A stretch of DNA of 64,000 nucleotides, taken from the NCBI RefSeq assembly GCF_004336745.1, contig NZ_SJXD01000011.1, positions 434,001 through 498,000 of the forward strand. The letters run 5' to 3'. The translations under genes were made by a program, and so were the position numbers. Each line of letters begins with the position of its first letter. Position 1 is the stretch's first letter. Of the stretch, positions 29,674 to 38,509 are shown in pieces. Source of the stretch: Roseococcus sp. SYP-B2431. Lineage in GTDB: Bacteria; Pseudomonadota; Alphaproteobacteria; Acetobacterales; Acetobacteraceae. A model generated the notes under the pieces. That model saw nothing but the letters and a program-made list of their open reading frames with translations. It searched no databases and was not told the DNA's origin.

Positions 29674-30918
29674 TCAGTCCGCGGCTCCGCTCGGCACGAG
29701 CAGGCTTGCCTGGCAGCCGCCCTCCGGCAGCGTCGCCAGCCAGAGCTCGCCCCCATGCGCCTCCGCCACGCGCCGCGCCAGCGCCAGGCCAAGCCCCGCC
29801 CCGGCCCAGCCGCGGCTGTGCGACATGTCCCTCTGCAGGAAGGGCGTGCCGAGCTGCGCCAGGATCTCGTCGGGAATGCCCGGCCCCTGGTCGATCACCT
29901 CGAAGCGGGTCCAGTGCGGGCCTTGCGGCTCCCAGCACAGCCGCACCACCCCGCCGGGGGGCGAGGCCTTGACGGCATTGTCCAGGAGCTGGAACAGCGC
30001 GCGCTCGAGGCGATGGAGGTCGCCATGGATCCGCACCTCGGGCCCGCCCTCCGGCACCACGACGACGTTGCGGGCGCGTGCCGCCTCGGTGGCCGCCGCG
30101 CGCGCCCGCTGCGCGATCGAGGCGGCCGAGTCCCCGGCCGCCGGGCCCAGCCCCCGCCGGTCCTGCAGCGCCACCACGTCCAGCGCCACCTCGATGAGCT
30201 TCAGCAGGCTGTCGCCCGAGGCGCGGATGAGATTGGCGTATTCGCGCAGCTCCTCCGGCGGCAGGCCGGGCGAGGTGGCGATCACCTCGGCGAAGCCGAT
30301 GATCGGGATGAGCGGCGAGCGCAGCTCGTGCGAGACGATGGCCAGCAGGTTGTAGCGGGCGCGCTCGCTCTGCTCGAGCGCGGTGCGGGTGTGCTGCAGC
30401 CCGTGCTCGGATTCGACGAGCCGGCGCAGCAGCCCCTGGCGCTCCTCCTCCGAGAGGCGGCCGCGATGGTGGATCTCCGCCTCCCGCGCGGCCCGTGCGC
30501 GGCGGGCCAGCGCCGAATGGGCGGCGCGCCGCACCACATCCGCGATCTCGGCGAAGCGGAAGGGCTTCCGCACCAGGTCGAAGGCCTGGGCCCGCATGGC
30601 GGCGATCGCGGTCTCGGTATCGGCGAAGCCCGTGATCATGATGATCTCGAGCGCGCGCGCCTCCTCCGACTGGGCGAGCAGCTCCGCGGCGAGGTCGAGA
30701 CCCGTCTTGCCGGGCATGGAGATGTCGGACAGGACGACGCAGATCGACGGGTCGGCGGCGATGCGGGCCTTGGCCTCCTCCGCGCCGAAGACGCCATCGG
30801 CCTGGAGGCCGACCCGCTTCAGGTAGCAGGTCAGCGCCTCGACGATGGCGCGCTCGTCATCGACCACCAGGATGCGGGCCGTGGCGAGGTCGGCCTCACG
30901 GAACGGCGTCTCGTTCAC
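29674..30918 (-). CDS. Response regulator-histidine kinase fusion protein
   Basis: A 414-residue signalling protein with reversed order: receiver domain first (residues about 14-130, phospho-acceptor Asp65 in 'VLSDISMPGKTG', Lys118 in 'VRKPF'), then a coiled linker, a HisKA domain ('AIVSHELRSPLIPIIGF', His197) and an ATPase domain ('LDNAVKAS', 'DQGPGIPDEI', 'GAGLGLALARRVAEAHGG'). No sensor or membrane segment, so input must come by phosphotransfer from another kinase. The start is the GTG at 30918. It is convergent with the aspartate dehydrogenase-like gene. Confidence 0.9.
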   Translation of the reverse strand: MNETPFREADLATARILVVDDERAIVEALTCYLKRVGLQADGVFGAEEAKARIAADPSICVVLSDISMPGKTGLDLAAELLAQSEEARALEIIMITGFADTETAIAAMRAQAFDLVRKPFRFAEIADVVRRAAHSALARRARAAREAEIHHRGRLSEEERQGLLRRLVESEHGLQHTRTALEQSERARYNLLAIVSHELRSPLIPIIGFAEVIATSPGLPPEELREYANLIRASGDSLLKLIEVALDVVALQDRRGLGPAAGDSAASIAQRARAAATEAARARNVVVVPEGGPEVRIHGDLHRLERALFQLLDNAVKASPPGGVVRLCWEPQGPHWTRFEVIDQGPGIPDEILAQLGTPFLQRDMSHSRGWAGAGLGLALARRVAEAHGGELWLATLPEGGCQASLLVPSGAAD

Positions 30919-31049
30919 GGCGGCGCCTCGCTGCGCGGGCGGTCGCCGGTGCCGGCCGGCTGTGGAGAGGCCATCCCATGTCCCACGATCACGCGAGAAG
31001 CATACCACGCCTGGGGCCATGATCTGCCCCCGGGCCATTCTTTGTACTT

Positions 31050-31075
31050 GGGCCGGCATCTGAGACTGCCGGCCC
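31050..31075. terminator. Terminator-like hairpin downstream of the peptide-binding gene
   Basis: GGGCCGGCA (31050-31058) pairs perfectly with TGCCGGCCC (31067-31075) around an 8-base loop. It lies 56 bases past the stop of the minus-strand substrate-binding gene and before the kinase gene. There is no T-run on either side, so it would be a transcript-end stabiliser or weak terminator rather than a textbook one. Confidence 0.45.
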
Positions 31076-31130
31076 GTCCCGCGCGCCCCACGTTCCGCAG
31101 CGGCGGCGCGGGCGGCCTCCGCCCTCGGCC

Positions 31131-32714
31131 TCAGCCTCGCCGCAGGTTGTGGAACTGCGGCGGCCCCCGCAGCACGCCGGTGAGGTTCGCGCGATAGGCG
31201 GTCGGCTGGAAGTACTGGCCTGTCGGCATGTAGGGCACCTGGTCGAAGGCGATGCGCTGCATCTCGCGCGTGGCGGCCTGTTCGGCCGCGAGGTTGGGGG
31301 CGTCGAACCATTCGTCCCGCTTGGCCTCGATCTCCGGAATGGTCGGCCAGCCGACCCAGGCCTCGGCGCCGTTGCCGCGGATCGAATTGTGCCCGGCCGG
31401 CGTCCAGTGGTCGAAGGCGGACCAGAAGGTGCAGAAGGCCGACCAGCCGCCCTGCTCGAGCGGGTTCTTCGTCGCGCGGCGCTGGAGCACCGTGCCCCAG
31501 TCGGTGGCCGCGTAGTCCACGTTGAAGCCCATCCGCTGGAAGGTGTCGGCGACGACCAGGGTGGAGGCGTTGATGGAGGCGAGGTCGGTCGCGTTCATCA
31601 GCACCAGCTTGGCGCCCATCGCGCCGGCCGCCTGCAGCTCGCGGCGCGCCGCGTCCACGGACTTCCTGAGCCGGTCGAGGCCGACATCGGAGGCGAGCGG
31701 CGAGGCGGGGGCGAAGAAGCCGACATTGTCCTTGATGAGCTCGGCATTGCCGATCACCGGCGTCATGATGTCGAGCTGGTTGAGCGCCGTGATGACGGCG
31801 CGGCGCACGGCCGGGTTGTTGAAGGGCTCGGTGAGGTGGTTCGGCCGGATGATGCCGATGAGGCCGAGCACGTCGGCCACCTCCACCTTGAGGTTGCGGT
31901 TGCGGCCGAGCAGCGGCAGGAAGTCGCCGGTCGGCTGCTCCCACCAGTCCGTCTCGCCCGATTGCAGCGCGGCGGCGGCGGTGGAGAAGTCGGAGATGAT
32001 CTGCCACTCGACGCGCTCGAAATGCGCGACCTTCGGGCCCGCCGTCTGCTGCGTGGCGCCCTCGGGGCGGGGCACGTAGCCCGCGAACTTCTCGAAGACG
32101 GCCTTGCTGCCGGGGTTCCACTCGTTGCGCACGAAGCGGTAGGGGCCGCTGCCCACCACGTCGGTGATCTGCTGGAAGGGGTCGGTCCGCGCGACGCGCT
32201 CGGGCATCACGAAGAGGCAGGGCGTGGTGATCTTCGCGAAGGCGTCGATCATCTTCGGGAAGGGCTTGTTGAGCTGGATCTCGAAGCTGGTGTCGCTGGG
32301 GGCGCGCATCTCCACCGTCTGCGTGAGCAGGCGCTGGCCGAAGGCGTCGCGCCGCGCCCAGCGGTGGATGGAGGCGACCACGTCGACGCCGCGCACCGGC
32401 TCGTTGTCGTGGAAGCGCAGGTTGGGGCGCAGCGTGAACTTCCACAGCAGGCCGTCATTCTCGACCGTGTGGCCCGCGACCATCTGCGGCTGCGGCTTGA
32501 AGTCGTTGTCCAGCCCGTAGAGCTGGTCATAGACGAGGTAGCCGTAGTTGCGGACGATGAAGGCCGACGACCAGAAGGGGTCGATGGTCGAGAGGTTGGC
32601 GTGCGGGATGTGGCGGATCACCCGCGCATTGGCCGGCTGCGACAAAGCGGGCCCGGCCAGCGAGGCAGCGCCGAGGGCGCCGGCGCCCGCCAGGACGTGA
32701 CGTCTTTGGATCAT
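31131..32714 (-). CDS. Peptide ABC transporter substrate-binding protein (SBP_bac_5 family)
   Basis: Periplasmic receptor of 527 residues. A Tat-type signal starts the protein ('MIQRRHVLAGAGALGAASLAGPALSQ'). Seen: 'WKFTLRPNLRFHDNEPVRGVDVVASIHRW' (about residues 85-113), the DppA-family signature, and 'NPAVRRAVITALNQLDIM'. Members bind oligopeptides, opines or other solutes for ABC uptake. No permease or ATPase gene is next to it, so it is an orphan receptor here. The ATG at 32714 follows GGGAGA; an in-frame ATG at 32798 would bury the signal. Confidence 0.92.
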   Translation of the reverse strand: MIQRRHVLAGAGALGAASLAGPALSQPANARVIRHIPHANLSTIDPFWSSAFIVRNYGYLVYDQLYGLDNDFKPQPQMVAGHTVENDGLLWKFTLRPNLRFHDNEPVRGVDVVASIHRWARRDAFGQRLLTQTVEMRAPSDTSFEIQLNKPFPKMIDAFAKITTPCLFVMPERVARTDPFQQITDVVGSGPYRFVRNEWNPGSKAVFEKFAGYVPRPEGATQQTAGPKVAHFERVEWQIISDFSTAAAALQSGETDWWEQPTGDFLPLLGRNRNLKVEVADVLGLIGIIRPNHLTEPFNNPAVRRAVITALNQLDIMTPVIGNAELIKDNVGFFAPASPLASDVGLDRLRKSVDAARRELQAAGAMGAKLVLMNATDLASINASTLVVADTFQRMGFNVDYAATDWGTVLQRRATKNPLEQGGWSAFCTFWSAFDHWTPAGHNSIRGNGAEAWVGWPTIPEIEAKRDEWFDAPNLAAEQAATREMQRIAFDQVPYMPTGQYFQPTAYRANLTGVLRGPPQFHNLRRG

Positions 32715-32831
32715 TTCCGGAAGTCTCCCAAGGGTCTGTGATGGAATCCTTAGCAGGGGATCGGCCCGTGTCTCCACTCCAACGGCGTTCGCCCGCACCT
32801 ATTCCGTGACATCGGGCGGGCGCCTCCCGGC

Positions 32832-33701
32832 TCAGGCCCCGCCTTCACCGGATGGTGAGCGCCTGGCGAAGAGGGCGTCGGCGACGCGGTTGAACTCTTC
32901 CGCGTCGGCGACCGGGCAGGCTTCCCAGGCGGCGACCGCCGCGGCGCAGACGGAAAGCGGCGTGCCGGCCTCGGCGGCGAGGCCGAGGGCCAGCCGCAGG
33001 TCCTTGCGCATCAGCCCGGCGGTGAAGCCCGAATCGAAGGCGCCCGTCCCGATCCAGCGCGGCCAGTTCACCTCGGTCGCGGCCGAGCGGCCGGAGGCGG
33101 CGTTGAGGACGGGCAGGAGCGCCGCGGGAGCCAGGCCGGCCGCGTCGGCCATGCGCAGCGCCTCGGCCGCGGCGGCGAGATGCGTCGCCACCAGCAGGTT
33201 GTTCGCGAGCTTGGCGATCTGGCCGGCGCCGGACGGCCCGACATGCACGATCCGCGCGGCGACCAGCGAGAGCAGCGGCCGCGACCGCTCCAGGGCGGCG
33301 GGGTCGCCACCCACCATCATGGCGAGCGCGCCGGAGGCCGCGCCCGCCGGGCCGCCGGAGACCGGCGCGTCGAGATAGGCGATGCCGACCCGGGCCGCGT
33401 CGGCGGCGAAGCCGCGCGCGGCGACGGGCTCCAGCGTGGAGGTGTCGGCGATGACGGCGCCGGGCGGCAGGACCGGCAGCAGATCGTCCAGGACGGCGCT
33501 CACCGCCGCGGCCTGCGGCAGCGAGAGCAGGACGACCGCGGCGGTGACCCCGGCGGGCGAATCGACGGCGGTGGCGCCGGCCTCGGCCGCGGCCTGCCGC
33601 AGCCGCGGATCGAGATCATAGGCCAGCACCGGCTGCCCCTCCGCGCGCAGGCGCCGCAGCATGGCGCCGCCCATCCGGCCGAGCCCGATCAGACCGATCA
33701 T
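32832..33701 (-). CDS. Beta-hydroxyacid dehydrogenase family protein (3-hydroxyisobutyrate/tartronate semialdehyde type)
   Basis: A 289-residue NAD(P) oxidoreductase. Seen: 'MIGLIGLGRMGGAMLRRLRAEG' (nucleotide site at the very start, which fixes the ATG at 33701), 'VIADTSTLEP', the substrate loop 'YLDAPVSGGPAGAASGALAMMVGGD' (about residues 113-137), and the catalytic lysine in 'GQIAKLANNLLVATHLAAAAEAL' (about 165). Family substrates include 3-hydroxyisobutyrate and 2-hydroxy-3-oxopropionate; I cannot choose. Divergent from gtrA. Confidence 0.92.
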   Translation of the reverse strand: MIGLIGLGRMGGAMLRRLRAEGQPVLAYDLDPRLRQAAAEAGATAVDSPAGVTAAVVLLSLPQAAAVSAVLDDLLPVLPPGAVIADTSTLEPVAARGFAADAARVGIAYLDAPVSGGPAGAASGALAMMVGGDPAALERSRPLLSLVAARIVHVGPSGAGQIAKLANNLLVATHLAAAAEALRMADAAGLAPAALLPVLNAASGRSAATEVNWPRWIGTGAFDSGFTAGLMRKDLRLALGLAAEAGTPLSVCAAAVAAWEACPVADAEEFNRVADALFARRSPSGEGGA

Positions 33702-33793
33702 GGGAGTTCCTTCCGCGTTGCCTTCCCGGCGCGGCGCAGCATAGGGGCATTCCGGCCGCAATTGCGCCACGGGCAGTGGGGAAAAGCGCGGCC

Positions 33794-34189
33794 ATGCAAG
33801 CGATGTTCCTGCAGTTCCTGCGCTTCGGCGTGGTGGGCGTGGCCGGCTTCCTGGTGGATGCGGGCGTGCTGACGGCGATGCTCTGGCTGGGGCTCGGCCC
33901 CTATGCCGGGCGGGTGGTGTCCTACCTGGCGGCGGCGAGCACGACCTTCGGGCTCAACCGCGCCTGGACCTTCCGCTCCGCCTCGCGGGAGGCGCCGGTG
34001 GCGGCGCAATGGGGCCGCTTCGTGCTGCTGAACCTGATCGGATTCGTGGCCAATTACGGGACCTATGCGGCGCTGCTGGCCGGCACGCAGACCGTGGCCG
34101 CGCATCCCGTGATCGGCGTGGCCGCGGGATCGCTGGCGGGGATGTTCATCAATTTCGGGCTGTCGCGGCGCTACGTCTTCACGGCGTGA
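33794..34189 (+). CDS. GtrA family membrane protein
   Basis: A 131-residue protein with four membrane helices. Seen: 'FLRFGVVGVAGFLVDAGVLTAML' and 'GRVVSYLAAASTTFGLNRAWTFR' (family signature around residues 40-62), then 'FVLLNLIGFVANYGTYAALL' and the C-terminal 'INFGLSRRYVF'. GtrA-like proteins take part in moving lipid-linked sugars across the inner membrane or in surface polysaccharide synthesis. The ATG at 33794 is chosen; an in-frame GTG at 33776 is possible. Confidence 0.9.
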   Translation: MQAMFLQFLRFGVVGVAGFLVDAGVLTAMLWLGLGPYAGRVVSYLAAASTTFGLNRAWTFRSASREAPVAAQWGRFVLLNLIGFVANYGTYAALLAGTQTVAAHPVIGVAAGSLAGMFINFGLSRRYVFTA

Positions 34190-34212
34190 GCCGGGCGGGC
34201 CATCGGGAAATA

Positions 34213-34286
34213 TCGGAGTGAGAGGATTCGAACCTCCGGCCCCTGCGTCCCGAACACAGTGCTCTACCAGGCTGAGCTACACTCCG
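34213..34286 (-). tRNA. tRNA-Pro (anticodon CGG)
   Basis: On the complement the cloverleaf is complete: acceptor CGGAGTG/CACTCCG, D-arm GCTC...GAGC, anticodon stem CTGTG/CGCAG with loop TTCGGGA giving anticodon CGG, variable GGGCC, and T-arm GGAGG-TTCGAAT-CCTCT. It has 73 bases plus the discriminator A; CCA is not encoded. It reads proline CCG codons, which are very frequent in this genome. Confidence 0.96.
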
Positions 34287-34348
34287 GTGTTGGGCGGGTT
34301 CTTAGCCATGTGCCGCGGCCACGGCAAGCCGGGGGCGAAAGATTGCTG

Positions 34349-35074
34349 TCATGCGGCGGCGCGAAGGCGGGCGAGGCAGGAGGCGGCTGCCTCGACCGGG
34401 AAGAAGTAGAAGCTGAAGACATAGGGATCGGAAGCCCCGAAGACCGCCGGATCGGAGCTGGCGACCTGCATGGTCGCGGCATCGAAATCGGCCAGCGGGT
34501 GCCAGCCCGCGTGCCAGTACCAGCCCTCGTAGCCGAGCTGCGCCAGCAGCGCCGGCACGTCGCGCGTGCTGCCGGGGCGGTGGCGCTCCTCGATCTCGAC
34601 GGAGAGAATCGGGCGGCACCGCGTCAGCGTCGCCCGCGCGCCTTCCAGCACCTCCTGCTCGGCGCCTTCGGCGTCGAGCTTGACGGCGGTGACCCCGCGC
34701 AGGCCCAGCCCGTCGAGCGTCACGACCTTCACCCGATGCGATTCGGTGCCGACGCTGGCGTGCTCGGCATAGCTCTTGGCGATGCTCGCCCATTGCTCCT
34801 GCCGGACGCCGTCCAGCACGGGCAGGGTAAGCACGGCCTCGCCAGGGGCCGCGCCGAGGGCCTCCTCATGCAGGACGACATGCGGCGGAACCCCGCCGTG
34901 CTCCGCGACCAGCCTGTCGCGCAGCCGCGCCATGGCGGCGGGCAGGGGCTCGAAGGCATGCACGCGCGAATCCGGCAGGCGCGCGAAGGGGAGGGTCAGC
35001 AGCCCGTCATGCGCGCCGATGTCGAGCAGCGTCCCCGGCCGGTGCAGCGCCCGGTGGACATCCCACTCCTCCAT
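34349..35074 (-). CDS. FkbM family methyltransferase
   Basis: A 241-residue SAM methyltransferase. Motif I is 'LLDIGAHDGLLTLPFA' (about residues 16-31), with 'VHAFEPLPAAMARLRDRL' and the FkbM signature 'VTAVKLDAEGAEQEVLEGA' (about 129-147), then 'RPILSVEIEERH'. Members O-methylate sugars or other small acceptors. Its ATG overlaps the stop of the phzF-like gene by one base (TGATG), so it is the third gene of a thiE-phzF-fkbM unit ending before tRNA-Pro. Confidence 0.9.
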   Translation of the reverse strand: MEEWDVHRALHRPGTLLDIGAHDGLLTLPFARLPDSRVHAFEPLPAAMARLRDRLVAEHGGVPPHVVLHEEALGAAPGEAVLTLPVLDGVRQEQWASIAKSYAEHASVGTESHRVKVVTLDGLGLRGVTAVKLDAEGAEQEVLEGARATLTRCRPILSVEIEERHRPGSTRDVPALLAQLGYEGWYWHAGWHPLADFDAATMQVASSDPAVFGASDPYVFSFYFFPVEAAASCLARLRAAA

Positions 35075-35967
35075 CAGAGCGTGACGAAGCCGCGCGAGAC
35101 CGCCACCACGCCGCCGCCGACGCGCACGCGGATCGCGCCGTCCGCCTCGCGCCGGGCGGAGAGATACAGCTCGCTCGGCCGGCCCATCTCGATGCCCTGC
35201 TCCACCTCCAGCAGCAGGGCGCTGCCGCCCGCCAGATGCAGCAGCAGCCCGGCCAGCGCGATATTCGCGGCCCCCGTCGCGGGGTCCTCCACGATGCCGC
35301 TGAGCGGCGCGAACATGCGCGCCCGCCGCCGCCCGATGCCGAGCGGCGTGTGCAGCAGCAGGCCGATCGGCGGCGTGGGCAGCAGCGGCAGGTAGCGGGC
35401 CATGGCCGCGAGGTCCGGCATGGCGGCGGCCAGCAGCTCGGCGTCCTCGACCTCGGCGATGGCGAAGGCGGCGCCGCAGCCGGCCAGCAGCGGCGGATGG
35501 CCGTTCACGTGGATGGCCTCCTCCGGCAGGGCGGCGCAGGCCGCGATGGCGGCGCGGTCCAGCGCGGCGCCCATCGCGAAGGGCAGGGGCGCCTCGATCT
35601 CGGCGGCGACCGGCAGGCCCGTGCTGTCGCGGGTGAGGCGGGCGGGGACGAGTCCGGCCGCCTCCTCCAGCACGAGCGTCTCGCCGGCATGCTTCAGGCG
35701 CCGCGCGAGCATCACGGCGGCGCCGACGCTGGGATGGCCGGCGAAGGGCAGCTCGACCGCGGGGGTGAAGATGCGCAGGCGGATGTCGGCGCCCTCGGCC
35801 TCGGCGGGCAGGACGAAGACGGTCTCGGGCAGGCCGAGCTCGCGCGCGACGGCCTGCAGGATCGCGGTGTCCAGCTCTTGCGCGCCGAAGACCAGGCCCA
35901 GCGGATTGCCCGCGAAGCGGCGCTCCGTGAAGACGTCGGCCGTCGCGAATTCAAGCTCCAAGCTCAT
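35074..35967 (-). CDS. PhzF family phenazine biosynthesis-like isomerase
   Basis: A 297-residue protein of the PhzF/diaminopimelate-epimerase fold. Seen: '[19 protein letters not shown]' (residues 8-26), the catalytic glutamate region '[14 protein letters not shown]' (about 41-54), '[20 protein letters not shown]', and '[21 protein letters not shown]'. Most members are isomerases of unknown substrate; nothing here suggests phenazine synthesis. It overlaps thiE by four bases (ATGA). Confidence 0.92.
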   Translation of the reverse strand: MSLELEFATADVFTERRFAGNPLGLVFGAQELDTAILQAVARELGLPETVFVLPAEAEGADIRLRIFTPAVELPFAGHPSVGAAVMLARRLKHAGETLVLEEAAGLVPARLTRDSTGLPVAAEIEAPLPFAMGAALDRAAIAACAALPEEAIHVNGHPPLLAGCGAAFAIAEVEDAELLAAAMPDLAAMARYLPLLPTPPIGLLLHTPLGIGRRRARMFAPLSGIVEDPATGAANIALAGLLLHLAGGSALLLEVEQGIEMGRPSELYLSARREADGAIRVRVGGGVVAVSRGFVTL

Positions 35968-36599
35968 CCCCCCTTGAGCGCCTCCCCGATCGCCGTGTTC
36001 ATCGCGCGCACGCCGGCGGCAGGCCCTTCGGGATGGTTCCACACGGCTCCGACCACGGCGAGGAAATCCGCGCCGGCGCGGACCAGCGGGCCGCAATTCA
36101 CCGGGGTGATGCCGCCGATGGCGACCGAGGGCACCTCCATCATCTCGCTCCACCAGTCCAGGATCTCGGGGTCGGCCTGGTGGACCGTCTCCTTGGTGGA
36201 GGTCGGGAAGAAGGCGCCGAAGGCCACGTAATCGGCGCCGATCTCGCCCGCCTCCATCGCGAGGTGCCGCGAGGCGTGGCAGGTGATGCCGAGGATCTTC
36301 CCCTCCAGCAGCTTGCGGGCGCCGGCATGGTCGCCGTCCGTCTGGCCGAGATGGGCGCCGTCGCAGCCGGTGGCGGCCGCCAGCTTCGCGTCGTCGTTCA
36401 GGATCAGGGCCACCTCGCGCGCCTGGGCGATGGGCAGCAGCGTCTCGACGGCGCGGCGGATCTCGTCCTCCGGCGCGTCCTTCAGACGGAGCTGAAGGCA
36501 GGCCACGTCGCCGGCGTCGAGCGCCGCGGCGAGGAGGTCGGGGAAGCCCGTGGGCAGCACGGGCGGCGTGACGAGGTAGAGGCGGCAGCGATCGTCCAT
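35964..36599 (-). CDS. thiE: Thiamine phosphate synthase
   Basis: A 211-residue TIM-barrel enzyme that joins HMP-PP and thiazole phosphate to thiamine phosphate. Seen: 'RLYLVTPP', '[19 protein letters not shown]' (the Q-x-R/K pyrophosphate site), '[23 protein letters not shown]', '[33 protein letters not shown]' and '[29 protein letters not shown]'. Alphaproteobacteria often carry two ThiE-like proteins, so it may be the second, less specific one. No TPP riboswitch precedes it in the 80 bases upstream. Confidence 0.92.
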   Translation of the reverse strand: MDDRCRLYLVTPPVLPTGFPDLLAAALDAGDVACLQLRLKDAPEDEIRRAVETLLPIAQAREVALILNDDAKLAAATGCDGAHLGQTDGDHAGARKLLEGKILGITCHASRHLAMEAGEIGADYVAFGAFFPTSTKETVHQADPEILDWWSEMMEVPSVAIGGITPVNCGPLVRAGADFLAVVGAVWNHPEGPAAGVRAMNTAIGEALKGG

Positions 36600-36610
36600 C
36601 GCCCTTCATC

Positions 36611-36625
36611 GCCCGCGAAGCGGGC
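36611..36625. terminator. Compact hairpin between the membrane-protein gene and thiE
   Basis: GCCCGC-GAA-GCGGGC (36611-36625) is a perfect 6-bp stem with a three-base loop, followed by TTT on the plus strand. It lies 56 bases past the stop of the minus-strand membrane-protein gene and 12 bases before the thiE ATG. It could end the upstream transcript or shape the thiE leader; without a T-run on the minus strand it is only terminator-like. Confidence 0.4.
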
Positions 36626-36680
36626 TTTGGGAAGCGATGGGCGCCGGAGCGGCGTCAGCCGCCCCCGCGGCGGTGCCGCT

Positions 36681-37964
36681 TCAGCCACCCTGCCGTGCGG
36701 GCGCGCCGGCCTGCGCGCGCAGCTTGCCGGCCACGCCGTCCACCATCGCCTCGATGACGGTGAAGACCACCTCCAGCGAGAAGCCCACGAAGAAGGCCGC
36801 GGCGGCGAGGCTGAGCGTGAAGCCGCCCATCTGCACCGGCTCGTTGCCCGTCCAGAGCACGCCGAGCAGCCCGCCCAGCATCGTCGCGAGGAGGATGCGC
36901 AGCATGGCGTGCGAGCCGTCATGGAATTCCAGCGTCCAGTCCGAGAGCTTTTGGTCCAGCCGCCGCAGCGCATAGGCGCAGCCGCCGACGCAGCCCAGCA
37001 GCAGCGGCAGCACGAAGCCCGTCAGCACCGAGATGGCGCCGGCCGTGCGGATCTCCGTCCGCTGCCAGTGGCGCGGCATCTTGCCGTCGTCGGTCTCCGC
37101 CGGAAGGGCGGAGCAGGCCTCCGGTCCATAGATCCAGCGGCAGGCCGTATCGACCACGCCGCCGAGCACGAGGAGATGCGTGCGGTGGTTCCAGGCGGCC
37201 AGCCGCTGGAAGGTCAGCTCCTCGCGCAGCGCCGCCTGGGACCACTGGCTGCACAGCGCCGCCGCCTGCGCGCCGGAGGTCTGGGCGGAGGAGGGGTGGC
37301 GGCCGGGGAGCGGGATGCGATGGTCGTCCTCGCCGGTGCAGAAGGCCGCGAACAGGTCGGCCGGCCGCGGCGCTCCGTCCAACGGCGGGGGCGCGACGGT
37401 GGTCCAGGCCCCGGCCGGCAGCTTCGTCAGCTCGCCATAGATGGTGGCCAGCTCGCGCCGCACCTCCTGGAGCTGCTGCACGGCGCGCCGGCCGTCATCC
37501 ACATGGGCGAGCAGCAGCACGCCGAGGCCGGTGGCCAGGACGGCGATGACGGTGATCCACTCCATGATGCGGCGGAGGGTGGCGGCGCGGGTGGCCACGG
37601 CGGGCGGGGGCTCGTTGTCCTCCAGCGGGATGCGCAGATAGGCGCTGCTGAGGCGGATGGTGGCGACGGAGGCCGGCGCGGCCCGGCGGCTTAGATCGTC
37701 CACGCAGGCGACGAGGGTGGCGAGCTTCGCCTGGTCCTGCGCGAGCACGGCCGCCTCCGCGGTCAGGACGGACCAGGCGGCGACCTGATCCCCCGCGGCC
37801 GTTTGATGGGTAGGCACCGCCGGGCCGATCGGGCGGTCGGGCCGCCGCGCGGCGAAGCGGAGAAGCAGGCGGCCGTCGCGCTGCAGGCCGCGGACATAGT
37901 CCGTGGCCACCTCGCCGGAGGTGGGCGGGGGCATTTCCGTGCGCAGCGGCCGCTGGTCGTCCAT
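36681..37964 (-). CDS. Membrane protein of unknown function with four transmembrane segments
   Basis: A 427-residue protein not matching any family I know. An N-terminal soluble part (about 130 residues, several Arg) is followed by one helix ('IMEWITVIAVLATGLGVLLLAHV'), a periplasmic-type region of about 170 residues with cysteines in 'FCTGEDD', 'LCSQWSQ', 'ACRWIYGPEAC', then three close helices ('ISVLTGFVLPLLLGCVGGC', 'MLRILLATMLGGLLGVLW', 'FTLSLAAAAFFVGFSLEVVFTVIEAM'). The ATG at 37964 follows GGAAG. It has no evident operon partner. Confidence 0.78.
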   Translation of the reverse strand: MDDQRPLRTEMPPPTSGEVATDYVRGLQRDGRLLLRFAARRPDRPIGPAVPTHQTAAGDQVAAWSVLTAEAAVLAQDQAKLATLVACVDDLSRRAAPASVATIRLSSAYLRIPLEDNEPPPAVATRAATLRRIMEWITVIAVLATGLGVLLLAHVDDGRRAVQQLQEVRRELATIYGELTKLPAGAWTTVAPPPLDGAPRPADLFAAFCTGEDDHRIPLPGRHPSSAQTSGAQAAALCSQWSQAALREELTFQRLAAWNHRTHLLVLGGVVDTACRWIYGPEACSALPAETDDGKMPRHWQRTEIRTAGAISVLTGFVLPLLLGCVGGCAYALRRLDQKLSDWTLEFHDGSHAMLRILLATMLGGLLGVLWTGNEPVQMGGFTLSLAAAAFFVGFSLEVVFTVIEAMVDGVAGKLRAQAGAPARQGG

Positions 37965-38101
37965 GGGGACGCTTCCTTCGCGGGAATGATATGCCTGGAC
38001 ATCATGTTCACCCGGGAAGGCTTCGTCCATGTGTTTTTGGCCGCATACTTCGCGGTGTCGGCGAAGCGGGGCCGATGTCTTCCCCGCGCAAGTAAAGGCG
38101 G

Positions 38102-38509
38102 CTATCCGGCGGAGGGCACCGACCGGCGCACCCAGAGCCAGAGCGCGGGCGTCACCACCAGCTCCATCCCGAGCGCGAGGAGATGCGGCAGCGGGGGCGG
38201 CCCGGCGAGGGCCAGCCCGAGCAGTCGGGCGAGGCCGCCCAGCGCGACGATCGGCGCCAGGATCTCGAAGACCCAGGCCCGGCGCTCCAGGTCGAAGGCG
38301 GCCCAGGCGAAGGCCACCCCGATCCCGAGCAGAAGGCCGGAAAGGTAGCGGATATGGCTGTCCGCGGCGGGCGGGCCGGCGGCGCCCAGGAAGGCCCCGC
38401 CCGTCACGCAGCCGGCGAGGCCGGCAAGGATGGGGACGGAGCAGGCCAGCCAGATCGTCGCGCGGAGCATCATGCAGGCAGGACGCGCGAGTGCGCTGTC
38501 CGGATGCAT
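38102..38509 (-). CDS. DUF4345-like membrane protein
   Basis: A 135-residue protein with four hydrophobic segments. The middle 'DSHIRYLSGLLLGIGVAFAWAAFDLERRAWVFEILAPIVALGGLARLLGLAL' resembles DUF4345 proteins, whose function is unknown. Its ATG overlaps the stop of the TauE/SafE gene by one base (TGATG), so the two are co-translated. It may assist the exporter or simply share its transcript. Confidence 0.78.
   Translation of the reverse strand: MHPDSALARPACMMLRATIWLACSVPILAGLAGCVTGGAFLGAAGPPAADSHIRYLSGLLLGIGVAFAWAAFDLERRAWVFEILAPIVALGGLARLLGLALAGPPPLPHLLALGMELVVTPALWLWVRRSVPSAG

Noticed and set aside
34213-34286. tRNA as an integration (att) site
   Set aside because: No integrase gene or direct repeat of the tRNA 3' end is seen nearby.
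36600-36680. TPP riboswitch before thiE
   Set aside because: No CUGAGA or ACCUGA-type conserved blocks in the 80 bases upstream; only a short hairpin is present.
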